45,112 bases of DNA from a virus. The stretch is from positions 1-45,112 of IMG/VR virus record IMGVR_UViG_3300027708_000119; one strand, 5' to 3'. Below are positions 31,226-38,716 of the stretch, one piece after another. Position 1 is the stretch's first letter, and every line of letters starts with the position of its first letter. Made by a program: the position numbers and the translations under genes. The notes below the pieces were generated by a model. It saw only the letters and a program-made list of their open reading frames with translations. It did no database searches and had not been told where the DNA came from.

Positions 31226-31649
31226 TAATTTAGCTGGCTCAAACCCCAGTGTGAATTTGTCACAAGCAGTAGATTTAACAGCATTACTACATAAAACAGA
31301 AGAAGAGAAAGGCAAACAGCTTCCTAAACCGTCTGGATATAGGATTCTCTGTGCTATTCCCGAAGCAGAAAAGGAATATGACAGCGGCTTGCTTAAAGCT
31401 GACGAAACCGTAAGACATGATGAGCTTTTAACCACAGTGCTATTTGTTGTGGATTTAGGTCCAGATTGTTATAAAGATGCAGAACGATACCCAAATGGGC
31501 CTTGGTGTAAAAAAGGCGATTTTATTCTAGTGCGACCAAACGCAGGAACCCGCTTAGTAATTCATGGACGAGAGTTTAGGATTATTAACGACGATTCTGT
31601 AGAAGGCACAGTAGATGATCCACGTGGTATTAAACGTAAAACAGTATAG
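31215..31649 (+). CDS. GroES-like co-chaperonin
   Basis: 144 residues. After a ~40-residue extension, the core follows the GroES order: KPSGYRILC (strand 1), a mobile-loop-like AEKEYDSGLLKADET, the VLFVVDLGPDC strand, CKKGDFILVRPNAGTRLVI (matching VGDIVIF.. in GroES) and a last EFRIINDDSVEG (matching YLIMRESDI). It probably caps host GroEL or replaces host GroES for folding of the capsid protein, as T4 gp31 does; the loop tripeptide that docks GroEL (hydrophobic GLL) is present. Encoded between portal and scaffold. Confidence 0.75.
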   Translation: MTTDNLAGSNPSVNLSQAVDLTALLHKTEEEKGKQLPKPSGYRILCAIPEAEKEYDSGLLKADETVRHDELLTTVLFVVDLGPDCYKDAERYPNGPWCKKGDFILVRPNAGTRLVIHGREFRIINDDSVEGTVDDPRGIKRKTV

Positions 31650-31658
31650 GAGCTATAA

Positions 31659-32618
31659 ATGAGTCAAGAATTTAAATTCCCTGATGAACAGGACAAGGAT
31701 TTGCCCGAAGATACTCTAGATATTGAGTTGGAAATCGAGGACGATACCCCCGAAAAAGACAGGAATAAAGAAGCAATCCCCAAAGAAATGGTGGATAAGT
31801 TCGATGCCGCCGACGATGAAGAAGAACTCGACGAAAAAGCCCAGGCCCTACGTCTAAAGCAGTATAAGAAGGTCTACCACGACGAGCGACGTGCTAAAGA
31901 AGCTGCTTTTAGAGAGCAACAAGAGGCTATTGAGCTTGCAAAACGGGTAATGGAGGAGAATAAAAAGCTCCGTGCTCAGTATACTGCAGGGGAAAAAACC
32001 TACATTGAGACCGTCCAAAGCCAGGCTGATTTACAAGTACAAGTAGCCCAACGTGCTTATAAAGAAGCTTTGGAGTCTGGAGATCCAGATCGCATTGTCG
32101 AAGCACAAACTGCACTAAACGATGCAGGCTATAGAGTACAAAAGGCAAAAGACTTTAAACCTAGTACTTTACAAGCAGAAGAAAATAATGTACAAATACA
32201 ACAAGTAGAACAACAGCGCCCCAAGATTGACCCTAAAACGGAAGCTTGGTTGGACCAGAATCCATGGTATGGCACTAAAAAAGCTATGTCCAGCTATGCT
32301 GTTGGGATACATGAAGAATTATTGGATGAGTACGGACAGGCAGTTGTGGGTACTGACCAATACTTTAGACGTATAGACAGAACTATGCGTGAAAAATTTC
32401 CTGAGTATTTCGATACTTTGGAAGACAAGGCCGAGCCTAAAGAAGAGGTCCAGAAACCTGCCTCCAAAGCTAAGCCAAGCACGGTAGTAGCTCCGGCAAC
32501 TAGAAGTACGGCCTCTAAACAGGTCAAGCTTAAAACTTCGCAGCAAGCAATTGCTAAGAAGCTAGGATTAACCCCAGAGCAATACGCTCGTGAACTTATT
32601 AAATTGGAGGCCCTATAA
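31659..32618 (+). CDS. Scaffolding-like protein
   Basis: 319 residues. An acidic N-terminus, a long charged coiled coil (about 45-170), and a basic C-terminal segment (KQVKLKTSQQAIAKKL) are the hallmarks of phage scaffolding proteins, whose C-terminus binds coat protein. It lies upstream of the capsid genes. No protease domain is seen. It overlaps the following start codon (TAATG). Confidence 0.7.
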   Translation: MSQEFKFPDEQDKDLPEDTLDIELEIEDDTPEKDRNKEAIPKEMVDKFDAADDEEELDEKAQALRLKQYKKVYHDERRAKEAAFREQQEAIELAKRVMEENKKLRAQYTAGEKTYIETVQSQADLQVQVAQRAYKEALESGDPDRIVEAQTALNDAGYRVQKAKDFKPSTLQAEENNVQIQQVEQQRPKIDPKTEAWLDQNPWYGTKKAMSSYAVGIHEELLDEYGQAVVGTDQYFRRIDRTMREKFPEYFDTLEDKAEPKEEVQKPASKAKPSTVVAPATRSTASKQVKLKTSQQAIAKKLGLTPEQYARELIKLEAL

Positions 32619-33070
32619 TGGCTGGCAATAATAGAATTACTCGTGAATTAGAAAGTCGTGAAGTAACAGAGCGTCCTAAACAGTGGCAGCTCCCAGAACT
32701 ACTCCCTGAGCCTGACAAACAGGCTGGCTATTCTTATCGTTGGATTCGTGTTTCTACGTTAAATGCGGCTGACCCTCGCAATCTTTCTGCAAAACTGAGA
32801 GAAGGCTGGGAACCCGTACGTTTAGAAGAACAACCTAAATTTCAACTGTTAGCTGATCCCAATAGTCGTTTTAAAGACAACATTGAGATTGGCGGGTTAT
32901 TACTCTGCAAAACCCCTACTGAGCTCGTAGAGCAACGGAATGCATACTTTGCAAACCAAGCACAGAATCAGACGGAAGCTGTAGATAATAATTTAATGCG
33001 CCAAAGCGACCCACGGATGCCACTCTTTAACGAGAGAAAGTCTTCGACTAGCTTTGGTAATGGTTCTTAA
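32618..33070 (+). CDS. Head-operon protein, unknown function
   Basis: 150 residues. The pattern RWIRVSTLNAADPRNLSAKLREGWEPVRLEE (residues about 42-71, shown as GWEPVRLEE) recalls a small family found between scaffold and capsid genes of podovirus-like phages. A disordered C-terminus (NERKSSTSFGNGS) follows. Possibly a minor head protein. Confidence 0.6.
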   Translation: MAGNNRITRELESREVTERPKQWQLPELLPEPDKQAGYSYRWIRVSTLNAADPRNLSAKLREGWEPVRLEEQPKFQLLADPNSRFKDNIEIGGLLLCKTPTELVEQRNAYFANQAQNQTEAVDNNLMRQSDPRMPLFNERKSSTSFGNGS

Positions 33071-33089
33071 ATTTAATTAGGAGTTTTAA

Positions 33090-33704
33090 ATGGCTTATCC
33101 TACCGTATCAGGCCCTTATGGGTTTCAGCCGATCAATTTGATCGGTGGTCAGGTATTTGCTGGTTCTACTCGCTTATTCCCTATCGCTTCAGGCTCCGGC
33201 ACATCAATTTTTTACGGTGATGTCGTGCGTCTAAACACAGGCGGTACACTAAGCAAAGTATCTACCACAACTACTGCAACCGACGCAGTTGGTATTTTCT
33301 TGGGCTGTCAGTTTACAAACCCAACTACCAAACAGTTGTTGCAACAGCAATATTACCCAGCTAGCACAGTGGCTTCTGACATTCAAGCTTATGTTTTGGA
33401 TGATCCAGATGCATTGTTCAAAGTTGCCGTAACAGCTGCTGGTACATCAACAATTTCTGGTGTAACACAAGCCGCTATTGGTCAGAACTCAGCTTTAGTT
33501 CTAACTGCTGGTAGCACAACAACAGGCGACTCTTTAGCATCTATTTCTGCTACTACAAACAGCACTTCGACTCTTCCGATTCGTATTGTTGCTGGCGTTC
33601 CAGAAACAGTTAATGCATCGGGCTCTTTCACTGAGGTTATCGTTAAATTTAACTTTGGTATTCACACTTACTACAGCGCTACTGGTGTAGCTACTGCAGC
33701 CTAA
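33090..33704 (+). CDS. Putative head decoration protein
   Basis: 204 residues. Beta-rich, with many Gly, Ser, Thr; begins MAYPTVSGPYGFQPINLIGG, followed by SGTSIFYGDVVRLNTGG. This start and composition are those of proteins just upstream of capsid genes in several phages, thought to decorate the capsid. It precedes the major capsid gene by 13 bp and has AGGAG upstream. Confidence 0.65.
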   Translation: MAYPTVSGPYGFQPINLIGGQVFAGSTRLFPIASGSGTSIFYGDVVRLNTGGTLSKVSTTTTATDAVGIFLGCQFTNPTTKQLLQQQYYPASTVASDIQAYVLDDPDALFKVAVTAAGTSTISGVTQAAIGQNSALVLTAGSTTTGDSLASISATTNSTSTLPIRIVAGVPETVNASGSFTEVIVKFNFGIHTYYSATGVATAA

Positions 33705-33717
33705 TAGGAGCATATAA

Positions 33718-34626
33718 ATGGCTATTTCTCGTGCACAACTATTAAAAGAGTTGCTCCCAGGTTTGAACGCTTTGTTTGGGCTTGAGTACGCTCGCTATGG
33801 CGAAGAACACAAAGAGATCTACGATACAGAGACCTCTGAGCGTTCTTTTGAAGAAGAAACCAAATTGTCTGGCTTTACAGCCGCTCCAGTCAAAAACGAA
33901 GGCTCCGCTATTCGTTACGACAACGGCCAAGAAGCATGGACAGCTCGCTACAACCATGAAACAATCGCAATGGGCTTCAGCTTAACTGAAGAAGCTATCG
34001 AAGATAACTTGTATGACTCTTTGTCTGCTCGTTATACTAAGGCATTGGCTCGTTCTATGGCTTATACCAAGCAAGTTAAAGCTGCTGCCGTTATTAACAA
34101 CGGTTTTAGTTCTACCTATGCTGGTGGCGACGGCGTCGCACTGTTTTCTACAGCGCACCCATTGGTTTCTGGTGGTACAAACAGCAACACTCAGTCTACA
34201 ATGACCGACTTGAATGAGACTTCTTTGGAAGCTGCAGTTATTCAAATCGCTGGTTGGACAGACGAACGTGGCTTGTTGATCGCTGCTAAACCTCGTAAAT
34301 TGATTGTTCCACCTAACCTCATGTTCGTTGCGACTCGTTTGCTCGAAACTGAATTACGTGTTGGTACAACCGATAACGATATCAACGCCCTCAAGAACAA
34401 TGGTTCTATCCCTGAAGGCTACACAGTAAACCACTTCCTAACCGATACAAACGGTTGGTATTTGACTACTGATGTACCTAACGGTATGAAGCACTTTGTT
34501 CGTACACCTCTTGCTAACAGCATGGACGGTGATTTCGATACTGGTAACGTTCGTTACAAGTCTCGTGAGCGTTACAGCTTTGGCTGGTCTGATCCTCTCG
34601 GTATGTGGGGTTCACAAGGCGCCTAA
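33718..34626 (+). CDS. Major capsid protein (HK97-fold, Mu gpT-like)
   Basis: 302 residues. Sequence features of the gpT-like group: EETKLSGFTAAPVKNEG (N-arm loop), QEAWTARYNHETIAMGFSLT, then LFSTAHPLVSGG and the C-terminal YKSRERYSFGWSDPLGMWG. It is directly followed by a strong rightward terminator, as expected for a gene needing the highest expression. No extra protease domain or long delta region is seen. Confidence 0.85.
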   Translation: MAISRAQLLKELLPGLNALFGLEYARYGEEHKEIYDTETSERSFEEETKLSGFTAAPVKNEGSAIRYDNGQEAWTARYNHETIAMGFSLTEEAIEDNLYDSLSARYTKALARSMAYTKQVKAAAVINNGFSSTYAGGDGVALFSTAHPLVSGGTNSNTQSTMTDLNETSLEAAVIQIAGWTDERGLLIAAKPRKLIVPPNLMFVATRLLETELRVGTTDNDINALKNNGSIPEGYTVNHFLTDTNGWYLTTDVPNGMKHFVRTPLANSMDGDFDTGNVRYKSRERYSFGWSDPLGMWGSQGA

Positions 34627-34648
34627 TCGGTTCCTTGGCTTTACTAAG

Positions 34649-34674
34649 ACCCCGCTCAAAAGGCGGGGTTTTTT
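34649..34674 (+). terminator. Rho-independent terminator after the capsid gene
   Basis: CCCCGC (34650-34655) and GCGGGG (34663-34668) followed by TTTTTT (34669-34674). Probably partial, since tail genes follow in the same direction. Confidence 0.9.
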
Positions 34675-34705
34675 ATTGCACATCTTTTTTATTTGTAGTA
34701 TTATT

Positions 34706-34742
34706 GGGACATCTGGGTAATTCCAGCCTATTAAACTGTCCC
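34706..34742 (+). promoter_or_regulatory. Structured leader before the 34794 gene
   Basis: GGGACA (34706-34711) pairs with TGTCCC (34737-34742), enclosing CTGG/CCAG (34713-34716, 34723-34726). The outer arms echo the GGACA/TGTCC ends of the early 30-bp element, but the inside differs. A promoter downstream of the terminator is expected here but none is clear. Confidence 0.45.
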
Positions 34743-34793
34743 AGCAGACGATATACCGATTAATAGGTTTAACTTGTATATAGGAGAATCCTC

Positions 34794-35258
34794 ATGGGTT
34801 TCGCTACACACTTAGGCCCTTGGTTATTGGGCACAAATCGTTACACAACTGGCACAACTGCATCTACTTTAGCTAACACTGGTTGTACTGTTGTTTCTCA
34901 ATCATTCCCTGTAGTTTATGGCACATTGACTGGTAGCCCAATCGCTATTCCTGCTGGTTCACAGATTGTTGATGTTAAGGTTGTTACTACAACCGTATTT
35001 AGCGCTGCTACAACTGCGGCATTGGATATTGGCGGTACGGCATTTACAACTACTGGCACAATTACTTCTGTTGGCTCTGTAGCTTTAGGTGCTAATGCAA
35101 CCACTCCTGCTGGCTGGTTAAATGTTGGTTCTACTGATGTGTTAATTAACTACACATTGACTGGTACATCATTATCTACTGGTGCAGCAACTATTATCGT
35201 TACTTATTCTGTTCGTAACTCTGATGGTAGCCAACGTCCTACTGGTCAACAAAATTAA
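34794..35258 (+). CDS. Beta-rich virion protein
   Basis: 154 residues with AGGAG 7 nt upstream. Thr/Gly/Ser/Val-rich; begins MGFATHLGPWLLGTNRYTTG. Long beta-strand pattern (IVDVKVVTTTVFSAATTAALDIG, quoted as IVDVKVVTTTVF). It lies immediately after the capsid gene, so it may be a head fibre or decoration protein. Function from composition and position only. Confidence 0.6.
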   Translation: MGFATHLGPWLLGTNRYTTGTTASTLANTGCTVVSQSFPVVYGTLTGSPIAIPAGSQIVDVKVVTTTVFSAATTAALDIGGTAFTTTGTITSVGSVALGANATTPAGWLNVGSTDVLINYTLTGTSLSTGAATIIVTYSVRNSDGSQRPTGQQN

Positions 35259-35264
35259 TCTTGC

Positions 35265-35281
35265 GGGGGCTTAGTGCCCCC
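35265..35281 (+). terminator. Hairpin/attenuator between two virion genes
   Basis: GGGGGC (35265-35270) and GCCCCC (35276-35281) around TTAGT. The following sequence lacks a strong U tract, so termination would be partial. Confidence 0.5.
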
Positions 35282-35304
35282 ATTACATCTTTAGGAGATT
35301 AATT

Positions 35305-35811
35305 ATGACGATGCAATATGACGTAAAAGGTTCGCATTTTAGCGGTTCAGGTTTAGCAGTATCTGGTCGTGTTCGCCTTAAAAACTTGGTTTATCTTGGT
35401 ACTGGCACTGCTGGTAGCATTGATTTATTTGATACCACAACTGCCCCTGTATCAGCTACTTATGCTCGTTCTGGTTATACAGTAACAGTTACAAAAACAG
35501 CACATGGATTAACTACTGGACAGTCAATTGGTATAACTTATGCCGCTGCCTCTGGTGTTGCAGCCGTTGCTGGAACTTATGTAATTACTGTTGCAACTGC
35601 TGATACTTTTACCATTACAGACATTAATACTGGAACTATTGCTAGTAGTACCGCTTGTGTTTATTCAACTGGTAGATTTTTGACTAGCTACAATACAGGT
35701 ACTGCAGTTCAACCTTTCCAAGCTATTTTTTCTGGTGAAGGAATTTTGGCAGAAAACGGTATCTATGTTGTAGTAACTAATATTAACTACCAGACCATTC
35801 AATACGGATAA
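35305..35811 (+). CDS. Virion protein with inserted beta domain
   Basis: 168 residues. The N-terminal ~50 and C-terminal ~45 residues (GRFLTSYNTGTAVQPFQ...) form one domain, split by an insert at about 51-122 (VTVTKTAHGLTTGQSIGIT to TFTITDINTG) of a type found in tail and capsid fibre proteins. A plausible capsid or head-fibre protein. Confidence 0.6.
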   Translation: MTMQYDVKGSHFSGSGLAVSGRVRLKNLVYLGTGTAGSIDLFDTTTAPVSATYARSGYTVTVTKTAHGLTTGQSIGITYAAASGVAAVAGTYVITVATADTFTITDINTGTIASSTACVYSTGRFLTSYNTGTAVQPFQAIFSGEGILAENGIYVVVTNINYQTIQYG

Positions 35812-35814
35812 AAA

Positions 35815-36573
35815 ATGACCCAACCTACGCAGGTAGAAGCTTCATATAGTTTAGTAGGGCGGAAGGTAATGTTGGGCCTTCCCTCTTACGACTACAAAGT
35901 ATCTTCAAAGCTAGCTATTTCGCTAGCTAATTTTTGCTTGATGGCAATGAAGCATGGTGTTGATGTTCAGATATGCAATATTTCTGGATGTTCTGTTGTA
36001 TCTCGTGTACGCAATTTGATTGCGGCTGATTTTTTAAACTCAGATTGTACAGATTTGATGTTTATTGACTCAGATATTAACTTTGAAGCTAACGATATTT
36101 TCCGTTTACTAGCGTGGAATAGTGATCCTAAAAAAGGTATTGTTGCTGGTATTCCAGTCGCTCGCAAAAAAGGCCAAGTATATTTCTCTACATTAGATAC
36201 AGATGATGACCAAAGTATTTTTATGGATAAAATGGGTCTAGTAAGAGCCAAACGTGTTGCTACAGCTTTTATGATGATTCGCCGTGAAGTATTTGAAAAA
36301 CTTAAAGATGCGCATCCAGAATGGGTTTATCATGATGAGAAGAAGCAAGGCGACGAAATGGTTTGCTTCTTTGACTTTGCGCTAAAAGATGGGCAATATA
36401 TTGGTGAAGACTATTTGTTCTGTGACCGTGCAAGAGAATTAGGGTATGAAGTATGGATTGACCCAACAATTAAGCTAGGCCACATGGGTACAATAGAGTT
36501 TGAGGGTTCGTTTGGGGAAGAGTTTTTATACCCACTAATCCGCCCAATTGATTCTAATAAGGAAGCTGCATAA
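35815..36573 (+). CDS. Glycosyltransferase-like protein (GT-A fold)
   Basis: 252 residues. GT-A signature: SRVRNLIAADFL, then LMFIDSDINFEA with the DxD motif (D-S-D around 84-86), and GEDYLFCDRARELGYEVWID near the C-terminus (ED plus RA helix), as in sugar-nucleotide binding glycosyltransferases. It lacks signal peptide and membrane segments, so it acts in the cytoplasm. Sitting among virion genes, it may glycosylate a capsid or tail protein. It overlaps the next gene by one base. Confidence 0.75.
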   Translation: MTQPTQVEASYSLVGRKVMLGLPSYDYKVSSKLAISLANFCLMAMKHGVDVQICNISGCSVVSRVRNLIAADFLNSDCTDLMFIDSDINFEANDIFRLLAWNSDPKKGIVAGIPVARKKGQVYFSTLDTDDDQSIFMDKMGLVRAKRVATAFMMIRREVFEKLKDAHPEWVYHDEKKQGDEMVCFFDFALKDGQYIGEDYLFCDRARELGYEVWIDPTIKLGHMGTIEFEGSFGEEFLYPLIRPIDSNKEAA

Positions 36574-36836
36574 TGGCTACTAAAAAGAAAAAAGGCCCCT
36601 CCCTTGCGATTGGCCGTGGTGAAAAGTTGCCTGTATCTAAGGGCGCTGGGCTTACCGCCAAAGGCCGTGCTAAGTATAATGCGGCTACTGGCTCGAATCT
36701 AAAGGCTCCACAGCCAGAAGGTGGGCCTCGTAAGAAATCTTTTTGTGCTCGTATGTCTGGAATGCCAGGCCCAATGAAAGATGAAAACGGTAAGCCAACC
36801 CGTAAGGCTGCTAGCTTAGCACGATGGAAATGCTAA
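36573..36836 (+). CDS. Small basic protein, DUF6321-like
   Basis: 87 residues, strongly basic. GLTAKGRAKYNAATGSNLKA and the Cys-containing KKSFCARMSGMPGPM, ending SLARWKC, recall the DUF6321 family of short phage proteins. It starts in a TAATG overlap. The two Cys could form a zinc site or disulphide. It is the first of the run of small Lys-rich proteins. Confidence 0.65.
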   Translation: MATKKKKGPSLAIGRGEKLPVSKGAGLTAKGRAKYNAATGSNLKAPQPEGGPRKKSFCARMSGMPGPMKDENGKPTRKAASLARWKC

Positions 36837-36837
36837 A

Positions 36838-37035
36838 ATGAAAGATATTTTTGACCACATAAGCGAGCCTACAAAACATATAGTAGATGCGCTATCTATA
36901 ATGACTGTTTTGGGTACTCTTGTGGATATATTACCTGCCGTAGCTGCCATACTATCTATTGTGTGGTCAGTAATCCGCATTTATGAAAGCAAGACCGTTC
37001 AAGGTTGGTTAGGAAATAAAGATGCCGTCAACTAG
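36838..37035 (+). CDS. Holin-like membrane protein
   Basis: 65 residues. A short cytoplasmic N-terminus, then a hydrophobic stretch with two helices: LSIMTVLGTLVDILPAVAAI and LSIVWSVIRIYE (about 19-52), then a polar C-terminus. This size and layout fit class II holins and the holins of podoviruses. It starts 2 nt after the previous stop and overlaps the next gene by 14 bp. No endolysin is in this window, so lysis is unproven. Confidence 0.55.
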   Translation: MKDIFDHISEPTKHIVDALSIMTVLGTLVDILPAVAAILSIVWSVIRIYESKTVQGWLGNKDAVN

Positions 37036-37429
37036 TAAAAAACAACATAACTTTATGGCTGCAATTGCACATAACCCTGCATTTGCTAAGAAGGTAGGAG
37101 TTCCACAATCCGTGGGTAAAGATTTTAACAACGCCGACAAAGGCAAAAAATTTAAAGGTGGTGGCATGGCTAAGAGCGACATGAAGGAAGATATGAAGGC
37201 AGATATCAAGCAAGATAAAGCCATCATCAAGAAAGCATTTAAAATGCATGATAAGCAAGAGCATAAAGGTGGCAAAGGTACTAACCTAGCTGCGCTTAAA
37301 AAAGGCGGCATGGCTAAAAAGATGGCTGGCGGTGGTCTTGCTGCTGGTCACAAGTCTGCTAACGGTGTCGCTAAAAAAGGCTTAACCAAAGGCAAAGACG
37401 TCAAAATGTGTGGCGGGGGGAAAATGTAA
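37022..37429 (+). CDS. Lys/Gly-rich virion-operon protein
   Basis: 135 residues. N-terminal domain MPSTSKKQHNFMAAIAHNPA and VPQSVGKDFNNADKGKKF (about 27-44) is a recognisable unit of phage small proteins. The rest is low complexity: a helical Lys/Asp/Met repeat (KSDMKEDMKADIKQDKA) and Gly-Gly motifs (KKGGMAKKMAGGG). Strongly basic; nucleic-acid binding or packaging with the genome is possible. Confidence 0.65.
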   Translation: MPSTSKKQHNFMAAIAHNPAFAKKVGVPQSVGKDFNNADKGKKFKGGGMAKSDMKEDMKADIKQDKAIIKKAFKMHDKQEHKGGKGTNLAALKKGGMAKKMAGGGLAAGHKSANGVAKKGLTKGKDVKMCGGGKM

Positions 37430-37986
37430 TGAAAAAGAAAATGAAACGCTTTGAAGAGGGCGGATATACTGGTGACGACGAGATTGTTAAGTACCGCATG
37501 GGCATGACCGATAAAGCTAAAGCTAAAGAAGAAGGTCCTAGTGAGTCAACAATTGAAGATGAAAGTGACCGTGGTAACGTAAGCCCAGCAGCCGCTGAGT
37601 TTAATAAAGGTTTAAGCGGCGGTGAGTCTGAAAAACCTGTAATCCCTAAAAAAGCTGCTGCTAAACTAACTCCTAAAGCTGAACCTAAAGCTGAACCTAA
37701 AGCTGAAGCTGAAGCACCTAAAAAAGGCGCAGAGAAGTTACGCAGCGAGTTGAGCATTAGCAAACTTTCTGCTCCTACAATGATCCGTGGTTCAAAAAAT
37801 ACTGGTACAGACCTTAAAAGCGCTATATTTGGTGGCTCGAGCGAGTCCCCACGTATGAAGGCAGCTAAGCGTGCCCAAGCTATGGACGCAAGCAACTACA
37901 GTATGAAAAAAGGTGGTACAGTTAAAGCTAAGTCTGCTTCTGCCCGTGCTGATGGCTGCGCTATTCGTGGAAAAACAAGGGCTTAA
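37429..37986 (+). CDS. Basic low-complexity protein with ADGC C-terminal motif
   Basis: 185 residues, starting ATG at 37429 in a one-base overlap (TAATG) with the preceding stop. FEEGGYTGDDE follows the start; the middle has a PKAE repeat; the end is MKKGGTVKAKSASARADGCA then IRGKTRA. Similar C-terminal ending to the next gene. No enzyme motif. Confidence 0.65.
   Translation: MKKKMKRFEEGGYTGDDEIVKYRMGMTDKAKAKEEGPSESTIEDESDRGNVSPAAAEFNKGLSGGESEKPVIPKKAAAKLTPKAEPKAEPKAEAEAPKKGAEKLRSELSISKLSAPTMIRGSKNTGTDLKSAIFGGSSESPRMKAAKRAQAMDASNYSMKKGGTVKAKSASARADGCAIRGKTRA
37672..37707 (+). repeat. Three tandem 12-bp units encoding PKAE
   Basis: CCTAAAGCTGAA repeats three times exactly (37672-37707), giving PKAE PKAE PKAE in the protein. 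A site of length variation by slippage. Confidence 0.9.
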
Positions 37987-37988
37987 TT

Positions 37989-38348
37989 ATGGGTACGGGC
38001 AAAATGAACCGAGATATATCTAAGAATATGAAAACTGGAGGCAAAGTGAAAAAATATGAAAGTGGTGGGTCGATACGTGTTGATAGATCCCCAAAATATT
38101 CTAACTCACAAATGGCTTCTGTTAGAGAACAACTAGACAAAAATGAAAAAACGGCTAAACCTGAGCACGATAAAAATGTTGAGCGGTACAACAAAGCTAT
38201 GGATGAAGTAACAAAAAGAACTCAACCGGGTATGACTAAAATGAACCCAATGGGCGACACATACAAAAAAGGCGGGAAAGTTTCTTCAGCATCTTCTCGT
38301 GCTGATGGCTGCTGCACTAAAGGTAAAACTAAAGGGCGTTTTGTATGA
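37989..38348 (+). CDS. Basic low-complexity protein with ADGC C-terminal motif
   Basis: 119 residues. MKTGGKVKKYESGGSIRV near the N-terminus and YKKGGKVSSASSRADGCCTK near the C-terminus, then GKTKGRFV. The ending matches that of the preceding protein (RADGC, GKT). It ends in an ATGA overlap with the next gene. Confidence 0.65.
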   Translation: MGTGKMNRDISKNMKTGGKVKKYESGGSIRVDRSPKYSNSQMASVREQLDKNEKTAKPEHDKNVERYNKAMDEVTKRTQPGMTKMNPMGDTYKKGGKVSSASSRADGCCTKGKTKGRFV

Positions 38349-38716
38349 GAGCCGCTCGTGGGATGGGTGATATAGCCCCTTCTAAAATGCCTGGTAAAAA
38401 AATCATCAAGCGGAAAGACAATCCGGAAGATATAGAAATGTATGCTAAAGGTGGCAAAGTAGGTAAAGGTGCTGGCGTAAATGTTACTACTACTAGAGGT
38501 GGCACTGCATCAGCAATGGCTAAAAAGTTATTAGCTAAACCAGGGTCATTAACCGCAGCGGACATGTACGCTAAAGGTGGTTTGTACGAAAATATTCATA
38601 AAAAGCAAGCACGTATTAAAGCTGGCTCTGGTGAAACAATGCGTAAGCCTGGGTCTAAGGGTGCGCCTACTAAAGCGGACTTTATTAAATCTGCTAAAAC
38701 TGCAAAGAAAAAATAA
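38345..38716 (+). CDS. Basic protein with two YAKGG motifs
   Basis: 123 residues. It begins MRAARGMGDIAPSKMPGKK; two YAKGG motifs (about 37-41 and 77-81) precede separate segments: GKVGKGAGVNVTTTRGGTAS and GLYENIHKKQARIKAGSGET. The second half is a recurring unit in small phage virion-region proteins. Overlaps the adaptor gene by TAATG. Confidence 0.65.
   Translation: MRAARGMGDIAPSKMPGKKIIKRKDNPEDIEMYAKGGKVGKGAGVNVTTTRGGTASAMAKKLLAKPGSLTAADMYAKGGLYENIHKKQARIKAGSGETMRKPGSKGAPTKADFIKSAKTAKKK

Noticed and set aside
37401-38565. Minus-strand frames opposite the small basic virion genes
   Set aside because: Rich in Leu/Ser/Phe as expected from the complement of Lys/Glu-rich genes; no ribosome sites and the wrong strand for the operon.
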